Counted from the first letter of the stretch, positions 10,536 through 22,819 are shown. The stretch is DNA of 64,000 nucleotides from Typhlomys cinereus (GCA_023101885.1 JALPQD010000393.1:1-64000), one strand, 5' to 3'. The notes: generated by a model not told the origin, from the sequence alone. Made by a program: numbers and translations.

Positions 10536-11525
10536 ACTTTAAGAATGTCCTAACCTCAAGTAGTCTTGTTTATCCAAGTTTACGGTACCTTGTTTACCCA
10601 AGACGGAATTTTCCAAGGAGCTCAGCCAGAATCTGACAAGCTGTTTATGATCCATCTTTAAGATCCCAGAACATAAAGCAAGTCAGTAAAGTCAAGTCAA
10701 ATTCAAGGCGAGGTTTTGCCTTCTATCTTTCAGGGAAGTATGGATGGTATGTTTGGCCAATGAGGGAAGCAACTGATGGTGGCATCTATAATTACTTAGA
10801 GACAGATGTAAAGCAGTTCACCACTAATTACTTTTCAAAGAAAAAATTATGTTTAAAAGACTGCAATGTGTAGCAACTGTGATCTTTGATTTTTGACATT
10901 GAGTTTTGCAACATTTACCAGTTTTTTATTGCTATAATAAATTGTTTTAATCAAGGGTATCCAGAGCTACATGACCTAAGTTTTCCTTGGTATTTTTCAT
11001 CACAGTGATGAGTTTTATATCATCTATCAAATGAAAAAGTTGTAGGATATTTTAGGTAAAGATACGTATGAGAAATTGCAATGCAATGTACAACAGAAAT
11101 GTACAGCAAACCTCGAGCTAGCAAGTTAAGTAAGGTACCCTCAGGCTTTACTTTCAACAAAAGGAGATTAAAGACAATACCTAACTCAAGGAATGGTCAA
11201 TAACAGCAATAAAAGGGTTACAGATCCTACAGGTATCAAAAGGATTATGTAGGAATGTTATGAATAACTACATGATGAGAAATTTGATAACTGAAACCTT
11301 TAAAGCACAACTTATCAATACTAGTGCAAGATCAAGGATGAGACAGCATAGTTTTGTCTCTATTAGCAAAACTGGATTTAAAAAAAAACAAAATAAAAAT
11401 AAAAAACCTCTTCATGAAGAAAACTCTAGACCCCGGTAGTTTTGGTGGCAAAATGTACTTAAGTATTGAAAGTGAATATCATTTAAAGGCTGCAATATGC
11501 AAATCTTATTTTATTATTTTTAATG
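10536..11525. other. Unassigned intergenic sequence
   Basis: This is AT-rich sequence with no recognised gene or repeat. Confidence 0.5.
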
Positions 11526-12440
11526 TTTTAGTGTTGTATACATGAATTTATAGTGAATTTATGATATTTTTACCCAATCCTATCCCCTTTTCTTTTCCCC
11601 TTACAACCTTTTCATCTTAAAACTGCCCTGCCACCTTCAGGTGGCAGACTTCCCCTGCCAGACTTCCTCCTACTTGTGTGGCCCCCTAGGTTTTTTTGAT
11701 AAAATGATTCATACTCTAGCAAGTATCATAGATCAGTGGGTGTACCATTGAAGAACACATCTGTCATAGTTATATACAGGTGTCAACTTGAGAGTTGAAG
11801 GTTTGAGCTCTGGGCACATTTGTAGAGAATTAGTAGTTGACTTAAACTCAGAGTGAACTTGTAGGAGATTGTCTAGTGGATGGGGAAAGCCCAGCCCATA
11901 GTAGGTGGGACTAATCTCTGGGCAGGTGAATAAAATGGAAGGAGCTGTTTGAGAAAAGGGCATCCTTGTGTACACTTGGCAAAACAGCTAATTTGGCAAA
12001 TAAGGATCATCCCTCTCTCAACTCTTATGAAGCTTTCCTGTCATGCTGGATAAGGAGCTGTAATGAGAGATTGTAGGAGAGAATGAACCCCTTGTTTCCT
12101 TAAGCTGTTTATTGGTAACTTATCAGCAACATGCAGGCTAATTACAACAATATTTTCCTTTTCTTCCCTATCAGCATTAGTCCTTATTAGTCTTTCAAGG
12201 AGGTGTGGAGCCTCTTGGGATCTTTCCCCTTCCATGGTGAGGTGTTAATAGGACAGCCTGTGTAGTTCTTGTGAAAATACACATATCTGCCATGAAATCA
12301 TGAATACCACAGCCCTGCCATGCACAGTCTTACTTCAGGCCCTTACAATCTTACCGCCACCTTTTCCATGATATTCCCTGGGCCTTGTGGCAGGTGAAGG
12401 TACAGTTTAGATGTCTTATTTAGGACTAAGTGGTCTGAAG
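11526..12440 (-). mobile_element. Older L1 3' UTR remains, split by an LTR
   Basis: About 11526-11761 and 12240-12440 look like parts of an older L1 3' UTR on the minus strand. The second part has the plus-strand words TTACAATCTTACCGCCACC and ATTCCCTGGGCCTTGTGG, close to words in the L1 3' ends at 38.9 and 52.4 kb. The LTR at 11762-12155 lies between them. Confidence 0.4.
11762..12155 (+). mobile_element. ORR1-like MaLR LTR
   Basis: It begins TGTCATAGTTATATACAGGTG and continues with the TCAACTTGA family signature and a GGAGATTGTCTAG block. It ends near AACTTATCAGCAAC. The same family occurs at 45256-45660, 56777-57193 and 58696-59726. No clear target duplication is seen. Confidence 0.65.
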
Positions 12441-13309
12441 TCATTTATTTTCTGAATTTTGGCAAATTGTGCTTTTCTACTCCCCCAAAACTTCTAAAAT
12501 AAGATATGGATGTAAAATAAGCTTAAAAAGAAAGAAGAAAACATTATCTAAATAAAAAAGAAGAAAGGAGAGATGTATAAAATGGGTATAATAAAATTCT
12601 CAGTTTCTCTGTGAATCTCATATTTGAAATGCTGTCAAACACATTTAAGATGATAAAACAATTAAAACAATCCTGCTGGAGACATGACTCAGGAAAACAA
12701 TTCCAAACCTTAGGTACTATTGTGTTTGTTATAGTGAAACACAGATTACCAGAGTTTATGTAAAACTTGAGGCTGCATATTATAAAACAGGTACATTCCA
12801 AAGAGTGACACCTAAATTGTCCCATAAAATGAGTTGATACAAGATATAGAAAGTCCAGGAAGGGAAGAATAACATTATTATGCTAAAGTGTAGTAGTACT
12901 GAGGAGATATCTATGGTGTAAGTGTCTAACAGGATGAATACAGTTCCCAAAACAATCATAAACAGTGAACATAGGTCACTTTCAGGGAACCTGTCACAAA
13001 TATTCCATGGCAGGAATGCAGAATGGCAGGTTTTCTGTGTCTCAAATTATATTTAACTTAATACAATTATAAAAATAATAACTAAGCGAAATATTTAGTA
13101 AAACTTTTTAGAAATACTGTACTGGTGGAAAAACAGGGCAAGTTTAGGTAGAGTTTAAAATTTCACTGAGTAACTTCCAACCAGGACACGATTGTTTAAG
13201 GTGAAGATAATTATTACAATTAAATACAGGATCTGAAGAAAATACTTGTGACTTTTTGAGTGCATTTGAAAAGTGACAAGTGTCATGGATATTTTTTAAC
13301 ACATTAAAA
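12441..13309. other. Unassigned intergenic sequence
   Basis: A-rich DNA with no recognised gene or repeat. Confidence 0.5.
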
Positions 13310-13804
13310 ATCCCGACAGAAGGACCTGGATTTGGATCCTAGATCCCACGTAAAAACAACAGGTGGAAATGGTGGTGATCTGTACTTACCACCCTGGAAG
13401 TCAGAGCCTGGGAAACACCACAGCAAAGTAAAGAGGAGGTAGGACAGGGCTGGAGAGGTGGCTCAGGGGTTAAGCCTCCGCCTTGCAGGCGGAAGGTCCT
13501 GAGTTCGGATCCCAGATCCCACGTATAGAGGCCAGGCGGAAGCGGGGGCGGCCTGCGCTTCTGGTCCTGGTAGGGCAGAGCCTGTGAATCCCGGGGCAGA
13601 AGGAGGTGGAGGCGTCCATGGTGGTTCGCAAATTCATCCGTGGTTCTACACACATACAGACACACACGCGCCCGCGCACACATACACACGCACATGCGCA
13701 CAATTGAATAAATAACAATTGAATAAATAATAATAAAAAAATTAAAAAAAAAAAAAGAGGAGGTAGGACAATCCAGGGTGATTCCTGATGTCACCTTTGG
13801 GCCT

Positions 13805-13846
<42 letters not shown>

Positions 13847-13870
13847 ACACACATACACACACACAATCTC
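13310..13870 (+). mobile_element. Older B2-like SINE interrupted by a young SINE
   Basis: The older element covers 13310-13446 and 13755-13870. It resumes after the interruption with ATCCAGGGTGATTCCTGATG and ends in a long CA repeat (13805-13862). Its head is missing. Confidence 0.75.
13431..13770 (+). mobile_element. Young GC-rich B2-superfamily SINE, nested
   Basis: The SINE body (13447-13754) starts GGGCTGGAGAGGTGGCTC and has the A and B boxes, the GC-rich body and an AATAAA-containing tail. A perfect 16-bp duplication, AAGAGGAGGTAGGACA, flanks it (13431-13446 and 13755-13770). The target is the older SINE described for 13310-13870. Confidence 0.9.
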
Positions 13871-14008
13871 TTTTGATGTACTAATAGTTTTTTTTTTCTG
13901 TTAGATAAAGGTGTGCATGTGTATGTTTCCATAAAAACCGAGACCTTGCTAGGTGCCAAAGATGAATAAATACTAGCCTCCACCTCCTAGAAGCTTGTGA
14001 TGTAATCA

Positions 14009-14335
14009 TGGACTGATGTATTTTTTTTTTTGGTGTTTATTTTTTATTTTTTTTAATACATTTTTTATTATTATTTCAGCTCATACAAACTTAATGGGTA
14101 CACCAGTTCCCTCCCTCCCTCCTCCTCCCCCATACCCCCTGCTCCTCCTCCCCACCCTCCTCCCTCCCCATCCCCAGTGCCTCCCACCCCAATTCCCAGA
14201 GAGTCCTTTCTTGTGCATGCCTGATTTTCCTCTGGGCCCTCCTCTCCGATGATGTACAAGGACCCAGTGGCCTTTCCCTAAACACTTTCCCGTGTTCCCC
14301 TTAGGTATAAGAACACTGCTGTGGACTGATGTATT
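14009..14335 (-). mobile_element. Short L1 3'-end insertion with 14-bp TSD
   Basis: Only about 300 bp of the L1 3' UTR and its poly(A) were inserted (plus-strand T-runs at 14021-14060 next to the C-rich tract at 14108-14190). TGGACTGATGTATT is present at 14009-14022 and again at 14322-14335. It is a severely 5'-truncated L1. Confidence 0.9.
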
Positions 14336-14339
14336 AAAA

Positions 14340-14490
14340 AGGCAATTACTGCACTAGAGAGGTGGCTCAACAGTTAATGTACTTGCCACACATGTGTACA
14401 TGCACACATATGTGCACCTGCAACTATGCACACATGCCCATACACATATAAATATGCAAATATGCATGCATGCATATCATATATTAAGAA
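14340..14490 (+). repeat. SINE fragment with CA/ATGC-rich tail
   Basis: A short head-like segment (CTAGAGAGGTGGCTCAACAG) is followed directly by a degenerate CA/TGCA tract to about 14490. Confidence 0.5.
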
Positions 14491-14999
14491 AGTGAACAAA
14501 GGAAATTACATCCAAGCCTAATTTAGTAATAATAATGTTCCTCAATAAAACCTGTGAAGACAGGGGCATGAATAGCTAACTTGTGTATGTATGTTAGGAA
14601 GTGGATAGGATCTAGTTTCTTAGCAATATATAGGACCCTTACGTACACCCCTGCTACTTGCCCCTCATATGGTTCTGATTTCAGCTTTGTCTCAGATTAA
14701 CAAGGAAGAAAGGCGATTAAGGAAGAGGCTTTGTTATTTTCTTTAAGGTGGAAGTATTCTGATGCTATATATTATTTTTCAAAACCTGCACTCTATTCTG
14801 TATTTTTAGTTGTGCTTTCGTATTTAGCACTTAGCTAGGAAATGGACAGTTTAGCTGGGAATGACTCCGGGCTACACTGTTGGTGTCTTATCTCATTAAA
14901 AAGTTTTGTGGGCCAGAGATGTATTTCAGGTGTAGAGCTCTTGACTAGTATGGGTGGACTTTGGTTTCTATCCCTAGAACTATGAAAGTTTTGTTTATG
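14491..14999. other. Unassigned intergenic sequence
   Basis: No gene or nameable repeat is seen. Confidence 0.5.
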
Positions 15000-15009
15000 G
15001 CATATATTT

Positions 15010-15265
15010 TTAAAATTTGTGTATTTGTGTTTGTGTCTCTGTTATCACAGGGCACTGTGTGTTCCAGTGGAAGCTTAAAGGTGACTTTAAGACTCATCCT
15101 AGACTGCTCTACCATATTTTTCCTTTGGTCTAGGATTTCCCAGACTCAGCCTTGCAGAACTGGAGGTGCAGGCTGCTGCCATTTTTGGTCTGGGAACTGG
15201 GATCCAAATTCAGGTCCTTCTGTTTGCAGGCGGAGGTTTAATCCCAGAGTCATCTCTTCAGCCCT
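15010..15265 (-). mobile_element. Older B2-like SINE, minus strand
   Basis: The plus strand shows the reverse-complement signature: a TGTGTTTGTGTC tail, the GGGCACTGTGTGTTCC segment, the GGATTTCCCAGACTCAGCC body and a terminal AGTCATCTCTTCAGCCC head. Confidence 0.75.
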
Positions 15266-15539
15266 TTAGTTCTCTTCTTTGGTGACTGACACTTGGTGAC
15301 ATTCTTTTACTTACTCAAAATAAAGATGAGATTACATTCCTTGAAATGGGCCAGATTCTTCAGTCTTCTGAATCTGGGATTTATGGTCCTCTTATATATC
15401 ACAAGCCATTGTTTTCCTCTACATTTTATCATTTCCCAGCTAAAGAAACTAATAGTTAATCTGACAAGATTTAGAGTCACCATTGAAATAAGCCTCTGGA
15501 TGAGCAGGATCATGCTCACTGGCTGGGGTCATAGGCTGA

Positions 15540-15755
15540 GGAAAAGAAGATGAGCTGAGCACCACCATTCATTTTTCTACATTTACTGATGGTGGATTCC
15601 ATATGACAAGCTGTCTCAAACTCCTGGTGCTATGCCTTCCCCACCATGACAGGCCATACCTTGATCTGTGAGTCAAAATTAAATCTTCCCTAAGTTGTTT
15701 TTGTTGGCTATTTTGTCATAACAAACCAGATGCGCAAGTCAATACTGAAACTGAA
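15540..15755 (+). mobile_element. MT-type LTR 3' part
   Basis: The segment ending GTGAGTCAAAATTAAATCTTCCC then TTTTGTCATAACAAACCAG resembles the final third of an MT-type LTR. The 5' part is not recognisable. Confidence 0.45.
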
Positions 15756-16661
15756 CTGAAAGGGAGATCAATAGCTCATGTTCTAATGCAGGTTTCAGGC
15801 ATTGAATTTTAGCAGGGCCAACAATTTCTATTTGATGTATTACTTAATGGTCAAAAGAAGATTAAGTATTTTTTCTTAATTACTTTCTTAAACAATTAGA
15901 ATAATGTCTTTCTCCATCATCTCATACTCTCTCAAATATCTCTCATAATTTAGTTTCATACTGCTGTTGAATTGATTAATTCCTCCTTTATACATGGTTC
16001 AGATACATTTTAGTCTCATACCAGTGAATTCATTTTCATCTGGACAGCCAAGACTGTAAATTCAATAAAATTAACCTCATTTCACATTTATGATAGTCTA
16101 GTCAATTGTGCATATTTAAATGTCACACATTTTTATTAATGGAAACTTGAACCATTCACAAGATAAACTAAAGACAAGACGCTCTGAATGAAGCTGGGTT
16201 TTATTCACTGTTCTTCATTTTGATTATATAGTCAATTAAATAAGAATCACACTAATATATTACTTTTCAATAATCCAAAAGGACACTTGTGAGCTTATTT
16301 TCTGACAGCAAGTATTTTGAACATTAGAATTTACTCATCAGAAAAAAATGAGAAAACAGCTTTAGTCTGTCTTAAAGAGTCATGAAGAGTCTAAAGAATT
16401 TCAGCCTGCCTGGATATGCATCAGTTATTTTTTGAGTCCTTGTTCTATTCTTGATTATTAAAACCATAGCTGAAATGGCTTTTGTGTATTCAAATCTAGA
16501 ATAGAAGCTTCCCCTTAGTTATATTTTAGGGCTTTAGCAAGTAATATACACAAAGCTTTACAATTTCTCTAAACAATGCCACAAGATAAGATGAATTATT
16601 GTTTGGTGCTTAAATTTTGAAGTTCTCTTATCTCTTTTCTAATCTACTAAAGTTATGAGTG
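15756..16661. other. Unassigned intergenic sequence
   Basis: AT-rich DNA without recognised genes or repeats. Confidence 0.5.
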
Positions 16662-17251
16662 CTTGTGTGGAAGAAAAGAAATTTTTACAGAAATTGTGAC
16701 AAATAATGAAGTCATGACTAACAGCCTGGTGGTCAGCAGTTTTCAGAGTTCTAAAAACAAAAGTCTAATATGGGTGGCTAGATACTGAAAACATCTCCAC
16801 TCTCAAGGTCCCTGTGAGAAGGCCAGATACCAAACCACCCAGACCCAGATACTAGACCACCCAGACCCCCCCAAAGTTGGTTCCAGGAATCTTCCCCCTT
16901 CAAGGTCTCCGAGAAATGTTTTCAGTACGTGCAGATGCCGCCTAAGCCCACTTGCTCACTCCCCACACAGAACTCGGGGAAATGCTCTCTCTCCTAAGGT
17001 CTAGTACGTGCAACTATGCCAAACACCACCAAAGCCTTTATATTATTATTGTAACTAACATTATGTAACCTCCCTGCGAGGAGGGTATAAAAGGTGTATG
17101 CTTCTTGAGCTCGGGGTCGTCTCTCCCCCTTGTGTATGGGGCGACCACTGCTCGCTGGAATAAAATCCTCTTGCTTTTGCATCGAACCCGTGTGGGTGAG
17201 TATTCTGTGGGGGTCCGCTTCCTGGCGTAGGGCCATTAGGTCTAACACTTG
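16662..17251 (+). mobile_element. ERV solo LTR, probably class I
   Basis: The promoter-like core is clear: TATAAAAG at 17086-17093, a GC-rich leader, then AATAAA at 17159-17164 and a short U5 ending AACA at 17247. If the element starts TGTGGAAG at 16666, the 4-bp sequence CTTG flanks it (16662-16665 and 17248-17251), as class I ERVs would give. The left boundary is a proposal because four matching bases can arise by chance. No internal viral region is present. Confidence 0.6.
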
Positions 17252-17355
17252 CTGAGCATGTTGGGCCATAGCTGTAAATCCCAGCACATGGAAGGAGCTC
17301 CTACACTAGTCAGTTTGAGGCCAGCGTGGGCTACATGAGACCCTGTCTCACAAAA
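17252..17355 (+). mobile_element. B1-like SINE
   Basis: The segment has GCTGAGCATGTTGGGCCATA at the head and TTTGAGGCCAGCGTGGGCTA in the middle. It ends GAGACCCTGTCTCAC with a short A tail. This is the 7SL-derived rodent B1 pattern. Confidence 0.75.
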
Positions 17356-17899
17356 AAATGTAAGTTCCGGAAAATTGTCGTACACATAGTTTTTCATTAA
17401 ATGTCTGGAGATCAATGACCCTGATGGGGACTTCTGATGATTCACATTTCAGGTTATAAAACCCTATACAGGAGGGAGTGCTGCTTTACTTCAGCTAGAC
17501 ATTGGTAGCATCACTCTGAGAAAGATTTAAGTAGCGTTATATATACAATATCCAAGTTAATATTTTAGTATAGTCTGTCTGAATAATGTGGCACTAATAC
17601 ATTCATGAAGCTGCTAATTGGCTAGTAATTTGCTAGCTCTATCAACACAGAGCTAGAAACTAGGATCCAGCAAAATAGTTCTAAAATATGGGTTAGTAGG
17701 TATCATTGTTCATTTCACAAATATTCACAGAACTCTGACACTGTAATGGGAATTGTGCTAGGCAATGAAACTAAAAATACATAAAAGCTTATGCTTTGGG
17801 TTATGAAAACAAGTAAAGGAGCAATGACAATGGGTAATGGAATTAAGTTAAAGGCAGTCAACAGGCTAAACAAGAATTCCAGGATCTGAGAGATGACCC
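17356..17899. other. Unassigned intergenic sequence
   Basis: Nothing recognisable is seen. Confidence 0.5.
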
Positions 17900-18215
17900 A
17901 GTAGTAATGTAAGCACAAGAATATTTAGATTCTCAGCAACCACGTAAAAATCCAGGTGTGGTGGTGAATGTCTTATCTGGTAACCTTAGCACTGAGGAGG
18001 ATGACATGGGAGGATCTGTGGAGTCTTCTGGCTATCTAGTCTTGTAGAACTGGTAAGCTCCGCATTCATAAAGAGAGCCTGTGTCAAAATATGGGCTGGA
18101 GAGAGCAACGGAGGAAACACTTCATGCTGACCTCTGGCCTGTGCCTACACCCCACCTCCACACACAATCACATGACACATATACACATACACACACAATA
18201 AAATAATGGTTATTA
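17900..18215 (+). mobile_element. Composite B4-like SINE region
   Basis: A diverged B2/B4-like head near 17885 leads into a B1-like middle (TCCAGGTGTGGTGGTGAATG). A segment with TGCTGACCTCTGGCCTG follows, then a CA-rich tail at 18160-18200. This arrangement suits a B4-type dimer. Confidence 0.5.
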
Positions 18216-18289
18216 TTTTTGAGAGATAATTAAATTATGTTGAGTTTACAGCACTTTCAAATGTGTTTAGAAGTCAGTGTTCTGTAAGC

Positions 18290-18610
18290 CTTGTATGTTA
18301 GTCAGCTCTTAATTACAGTGAGAAAATATCTAAGAAACAGCTTAGAAGAAGGAAAGATTTATTTTGGTCAGTGGTTTCCAAGGGTCCAGTACATGTTTGC
18401 TTGTCATGAGTCTGAGCCCATAGCAAGGCTGATTATCACAGCAAAGAGCATGCTCCACCAAAGTAGCTCACATCATGGCAGCTGGGAGGAGAAAAGCAGA
18501 GGGGGAGGAGTTAAGGTTCAGTAGGCTTCCCTACTAAAGTTTCCACTACCTCCTAATCGTGTCCAAAGCTGTTGACAAAGTCTTTAGCACAGGAAACTCC
18601 AAATTTAAAC
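18290..18610 (+). mobile_element. Old rodent retroelement, MaLR-like
   Basis: The segment beginning TTAGTCAGCTCTTAATTACAG and containing CTCACATCATGGCAGCTGGG resembles a dispersed rodent repeat, also seen in part at 22230-22560. I cannot name the family with certainty. Confidence 0.35.
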
Positions 18611-19560
18611 TGTAACTCCTTGTTAGGAAAGACTAGTCTTTCATTTCTTGTTCTTCAAGTCAAATCCATCTATATGTGTAGAGTCTTTATGTACTTACTT
18701 GTATCACAAGATAATGTGCTTAATGAGTGATTTCTAAATTTTGTGCTGGCACCATCTTTTTGACATCACACTGTAGTGAACATGGACTCTGCTCTTTAGT
18801 AACCTTGTTGCCTGACTCCTTTCCTCCAGTTCTATGGCAGCCATAGTGTGCACGCATACAAACACACACACACACACATGCAAACACATTTCACTATCAT
18901 GTTAAACCCCACCTTCTCAACATAAGTGCTTATGCTGTATTTACATTACTTTGGCAAGGAAGATGGAATTATGCCCTCTGATGCAATGGTTTGACCTATG
19001 CACACTTTGTGTCGGTATGTATTTGTTTTCTTTGCATAGTTTTTCTGTGCTTCTCATCAATTCAGTAATACCTAAATTCCGTCCTAAAGGCAGAATTTCT
19101 TTCTTTCTTTTTTTTAAGATTTTTAATGTGTTTGGTAATCAGTTTTCATTTTCCTGAAGAACTCTATTCCTGACTACACTGTCCTGTCTAGGGCTGGTGG
19201 CTCTTTAGGCCTGGAGAGTAGCTGTGGTGCTGGGACTGATCTTTGTCACTAACTTTTCTTTTGCTTCTTTTCTGTTTTAAATTCCACTTTTCCTATCTCT
19301 TTGTCTAGATCAATTGGATGATAAATTATCACTTAGGGGATTACTGCAGAAATTAATTTTCTTGAATTCCTTGATGGCCTTTACTTTAATACATTTTACA
19401 ATTCTTGCTTAGAAAGGGTACAGAGGAGGTTCTTTTTCGAGACCTTAATCTAAAGAATTCTACTTTGGAAATTCTTCCCCCTTAGAATATTCAGATCAGT
19501 ATCATTTGTGTTCTTGTTTACATTGCAGCTGTTAAGAAGTACAAAGTAATTTTAAAATTT
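18611..19560. other. Unassigned intergenic sequence
   Basis: Apart from a short CA tract at 18860-18880, nothing is recognised. Confidence 0.5.
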
Positions 19561-19564
19561 TTTA

Positions 19565-19565
19565 A

Positions 19566-19614
<49 letters not shown>

Positions 19615-19880
19615 CAGAGGGCATTATGTGTTCCTGTGGAGACCCAAGGGTGACTCCAGAAATCATCCTGGATTGCTTCTACCTCCTTTTTGTTTTTCTC
19701 CGCTCCTATCTGCTCTGGGTTGGCTCCATCAACCAGGGCACAAAGTGCAGGCTGCTGCCATTTCTACCTGGAGGATTCCAACTCAGGTCCTTCTGCCTGG
19801 GAAGCAGAATCGGATCCCAACTCAGGTCCTTCTGCCTGGGAAGCAGAATCAGAACCCCTGAGCCATCTCTCCAGCCCTTC
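19565..19880 (-). mobile_element. Older B2-like SINE with internal duplication
   Basis: A long TG tract (19571-19613) is followed by the reverse-complemented SINE body and a head ending GAGCCATCTCTCCAGCCC. A 31-bp block near the B box is repeated in tandem (19781-19811 and 19820-19850). Confidence 0.8.
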
Positions 19881-20259
19881 ATCTGTTTTTAAGCTTGGAT
19901 CTCATTTTGCTGTTTGCTCCTGTGTTTGTCTCCAGGGTAGCTGGAACTACAAGTGTATATCACCTGCCCAGTGGAAATCTTTCTATTCTAAACTCATGAC
20001 TCTGCTTTTCTTCTTGTTGAAAAGTCTACAAGAACTTCCTTCCTGTTACAATCGCTTTGTTTTTAAATATTGCACCTTGATGAGTTCCTATTTTTATTCA
20101 CTGTTGCACGTATATGGTGGGTCATTCTAGTGGTGATACATGATTTATTCTATAAAATTTTCCTGCGTTATCTCTTTCACTATTTTTTATGCTCTACTTT
20201 TTTCTTTTCACTTTTCTAGAAATGCCTATTTTTGGTTATTGAGTCCCCTGGATATTCTG

Positions 20260-20570
20260 TTGTACATTGTGTGACGACAGACTATACATATTATGGTGGT
20301 CCCATAAAATTATAATGAAAATAATCCTATTGCCTAGTGATGAAACCATGAAACACTGTAGTATACTGCAATGCCTTCATGGTTTTGGCAATACTGGTGT
20401 GAACAAACTTCATTGGTAGTCCTATAAATTATAACATATAATTATGTACATATCTGTAGTATTATATACTCAATACTGATGATAAATGCTGGCTTCTTCA
20501 TTTATTACACTGTTTTTTCACGATTTTAGAGTGGATTCCTCTCCTAACTGAAAGTTATTCACTGTAAAAA
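20260..20570 (+). repeat. Ancient mammalian interspersed repeat
   Basis: The words TATTATGGTGGTCCCATAAA and TTATTACACTG, spaced as here, recall an old repeat also common in primate genomes. I do not name the family. The element is highly diverged. Confidence 0.35.
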
Positions 20571-20769
20571 TCACATGCTGTGCTCTGCTAGCAGCAACCT
20601 CATACACTCAGGTCTACTGTATCCCATGAGATGAAATGACACAAAAGGTCGCATAGAATAACTGACCTATCATCTAGGTTTGGATAAGTATACTGTATGA
20701 TGTTCATAAAATAATGATGAAATCGAGTAATGATGTGGCTTCTAAGAACGTATGTCATCAAGCAGCAAA

Positions 20770-21175
20770 CGATCATTATAGCTTTCTAGAGCTTTCACAG
20801 ACTGGGTGGCTTAAAGAGCACAAATTCATTTTCTCACTGTTCTGGAAACCAAAATCAAGATGTTCTCATGGCTGGGTTCTCCTGACACTTCTGTCTTGTT
20901 GAAGGCTGTTTTCAATGTCCTCACATGGTCTTTCCTCTCTATGCTCTACCGTCCCTAGTATCTCTCTAGTATCTCTATGTCTAAACTAATTGAATTACAT
21001 AGGTCTCACGTTGGTCCCACATATTTGGGACTGGATTTTCCCTAATGGACTCACTTTAACCTAATGCCATCTTTTGCAGTACCTGTCTCCAAATGCAGTC
21101 ATAATCTGGGTTAGTGGAGTCAGGAATTCAGCATATGAATTTGGGGAGGACATATTTCAGTTCAGAATCCTGAAG
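20770..21175 (+). mobile_element. MLT1-type MaLR LTR
   Basis: The GGTGGCTTAAAGAGCACAAA block comes first, then CTGGAAACCAAAATCAAGATG. CTGTCTCCAAATGCAGTCA and GGAGGACATATTTCAGTTCAG follow, in the order of an MLT1 LTR. Confidence 0.7.
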
Positions 21176-21474
21176 AGACTTAACTTGGATCTTTTACTTT
21201 CTACTTGTTCTGATTCCTTTTGTTTTAGTCTTTGGCAAATTTCTTTCCCTTTAACTTTTTAGCTTTCATCAACTTCTTATTTCTAATACAATATTTTAAA
21301 TTATTAAAACTTTTTATTTCTCCACTAAAAAGAATCTGTTTTTGTTTCTAGGAATGCAAGGTAATCTCTGCTCAGTAAGATAATTGATTATAACTGATTT
21401 CTTTCCACTAAATTTTCTTCTGCCTGTATAATCTGCTGTCTCCAAGGTTCTAACTTCCATTTATTTTGGCCATT

Positions 21475-21770
21475 GCTATTGTCTGAATGCCTTCCACTAA
21501 ATTCATATTTGGCAATTTAATCCGTTGTGCAACATCACTGAGAAGAAAAGCGTGTTTTGAGAGTTGTTAGGTCAGACTGGCTCTGTCCTCATGAAAGGAT
21601 TAAAGACACTGCAAGAAAGACTCGTGAGAATAGGATACAGCAAGAAAGCCCTCAGCAGATGCTGGTCTTGCCCACGTCTTGCCCTGAGTCCAGAACAGTG
21701 AGAAGTTACTTCCTGTTGTTACCAAGTGCCCACTCTCAGACATTCTTTTAGAGCAGCACACAATAGGCTC
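21475..21770 (+). mobile_element. MST/MLT1-like LTR fragment
   Basis: It opens ATTGTCTGAATGCCTTCCAC and passes through TTTAATCCGTTGTGCAACAT. It resembles the 5' part of an MST- or MLT1-like LTR. Identity is tentative. Confidence 0.4.
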
Positions 21771-21939
21771 AGCTAATGCCTTTAATACTGTCTCCTTAAT
21801 TGTCATCTGGTGGATTACTTAAAAGTTGCTGAGCCTTATACTAACAAAGGCAACTTAACTTATCCCCAGGTTTTACCACATAGCACTGCTTCTCAACCTT
21901 TTGCTAGTCATTAAAATATAGATGTCCAGTATAGTCAGA

Positions 21940-21962
21940 TTGACTGACTGACTGACTGAGTC
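21940..21962 (+). repeat. (TGAC)n microsatellite
   Basis: A short run of TGAC units. Confidence 0.8.
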
Positions 21963-22229
21963 AGATTTTCAGAGAGTGAGGTCCAAACAATTAAAAAACC
22001 TTAAAATTTCTCACATGCTTTTAATGTAGTAAAGGCTAAGGTTCACTTCTGTAAAATGGCTTAGCTGGGCCTGGATGGAATTCACAATATTTTCTGTTCT
22101 CTTGAACTTGTTAAATTCTCTACAGAAAACTCATTAGTCCTATTCCTGAATGGTATAAATACAGTTGCAGGGTTCATGAAGTTGTATGGGACCCTCGAGT
22201 CAGGAGCTGCCTTAATCTCATAACCTGCT

Positions 22230-22565
22230 GCTGCAATAAACACCTGACCCAAACAACATAGGGGAGAAAAGGATTTCATTCAGCTCATAGCCCCAGGTTT
22301 CAGTCTGTGATGGCATCAGGAGCCAAAGGGATTGGTCATATCATGCTCACAGGAAGAGTAAAAGGCAAGGAAGAATTGCGTGCCATCTCCCTTTATCCAT
22401 TCACCTAGACAATGGTCCCAAATATTTAATTGGCTTTTCCCATGTCAGTTTTGTGACAGTCCCATATAAGGTTGCCCACTGGCATGCCATAATGGGTCAG
22501 TTTTTCACAAGTGTGTCCTGGGGACTCCTCTTCTAGGTGTCAGGTTGACATTTGAAACTAGCCAT
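22230..22565 (+). mobile_element. Old rodent retroelement, MaLR-like
   Basis: It contains CAATAAACACCTGACCCAAA, CATATCATGCTCACAGGAAG and near its end GGTGTCAGGTTGACATTTG. It appears related to the block at 18290-18610. The family is uncertain. Confidence 0.35.
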
Positions 22566-22819
22566 CACAGGCCCACTCCTGTGACCATAATGTTGGCATC
22601 TATTTGTCATCTTTTAAAGGTATTGCCTCTCACCACTGTTGTATTGGGGATTAAGCTTCCAATTCATAAACTGTAGGGAACTTTGGGAGCTGGGCATATG
22701 AAGAGTTAATTAGCTGTGAAAGCCAAGTTAATAATTGTTATTATAATATAAAATTGAATTTGCTATGGAAGGATGAGTTATGCTTCTCCCTGTATCTCTT
22801 ATTCTCTTTAAAAATTTTT

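Noticed and set aside
13339..13983. 214-codon open frame with long Cys/Val runs
   Set aside because: It is the translation of two nested SINEs and their CA repeats, not a gene.
16662..17251. LTR at 17 kb as the 5' LTR of a provirus
   Set aside because: No primer-binding site or viral sequence follows; a B1-like SINE begins directly after the end.
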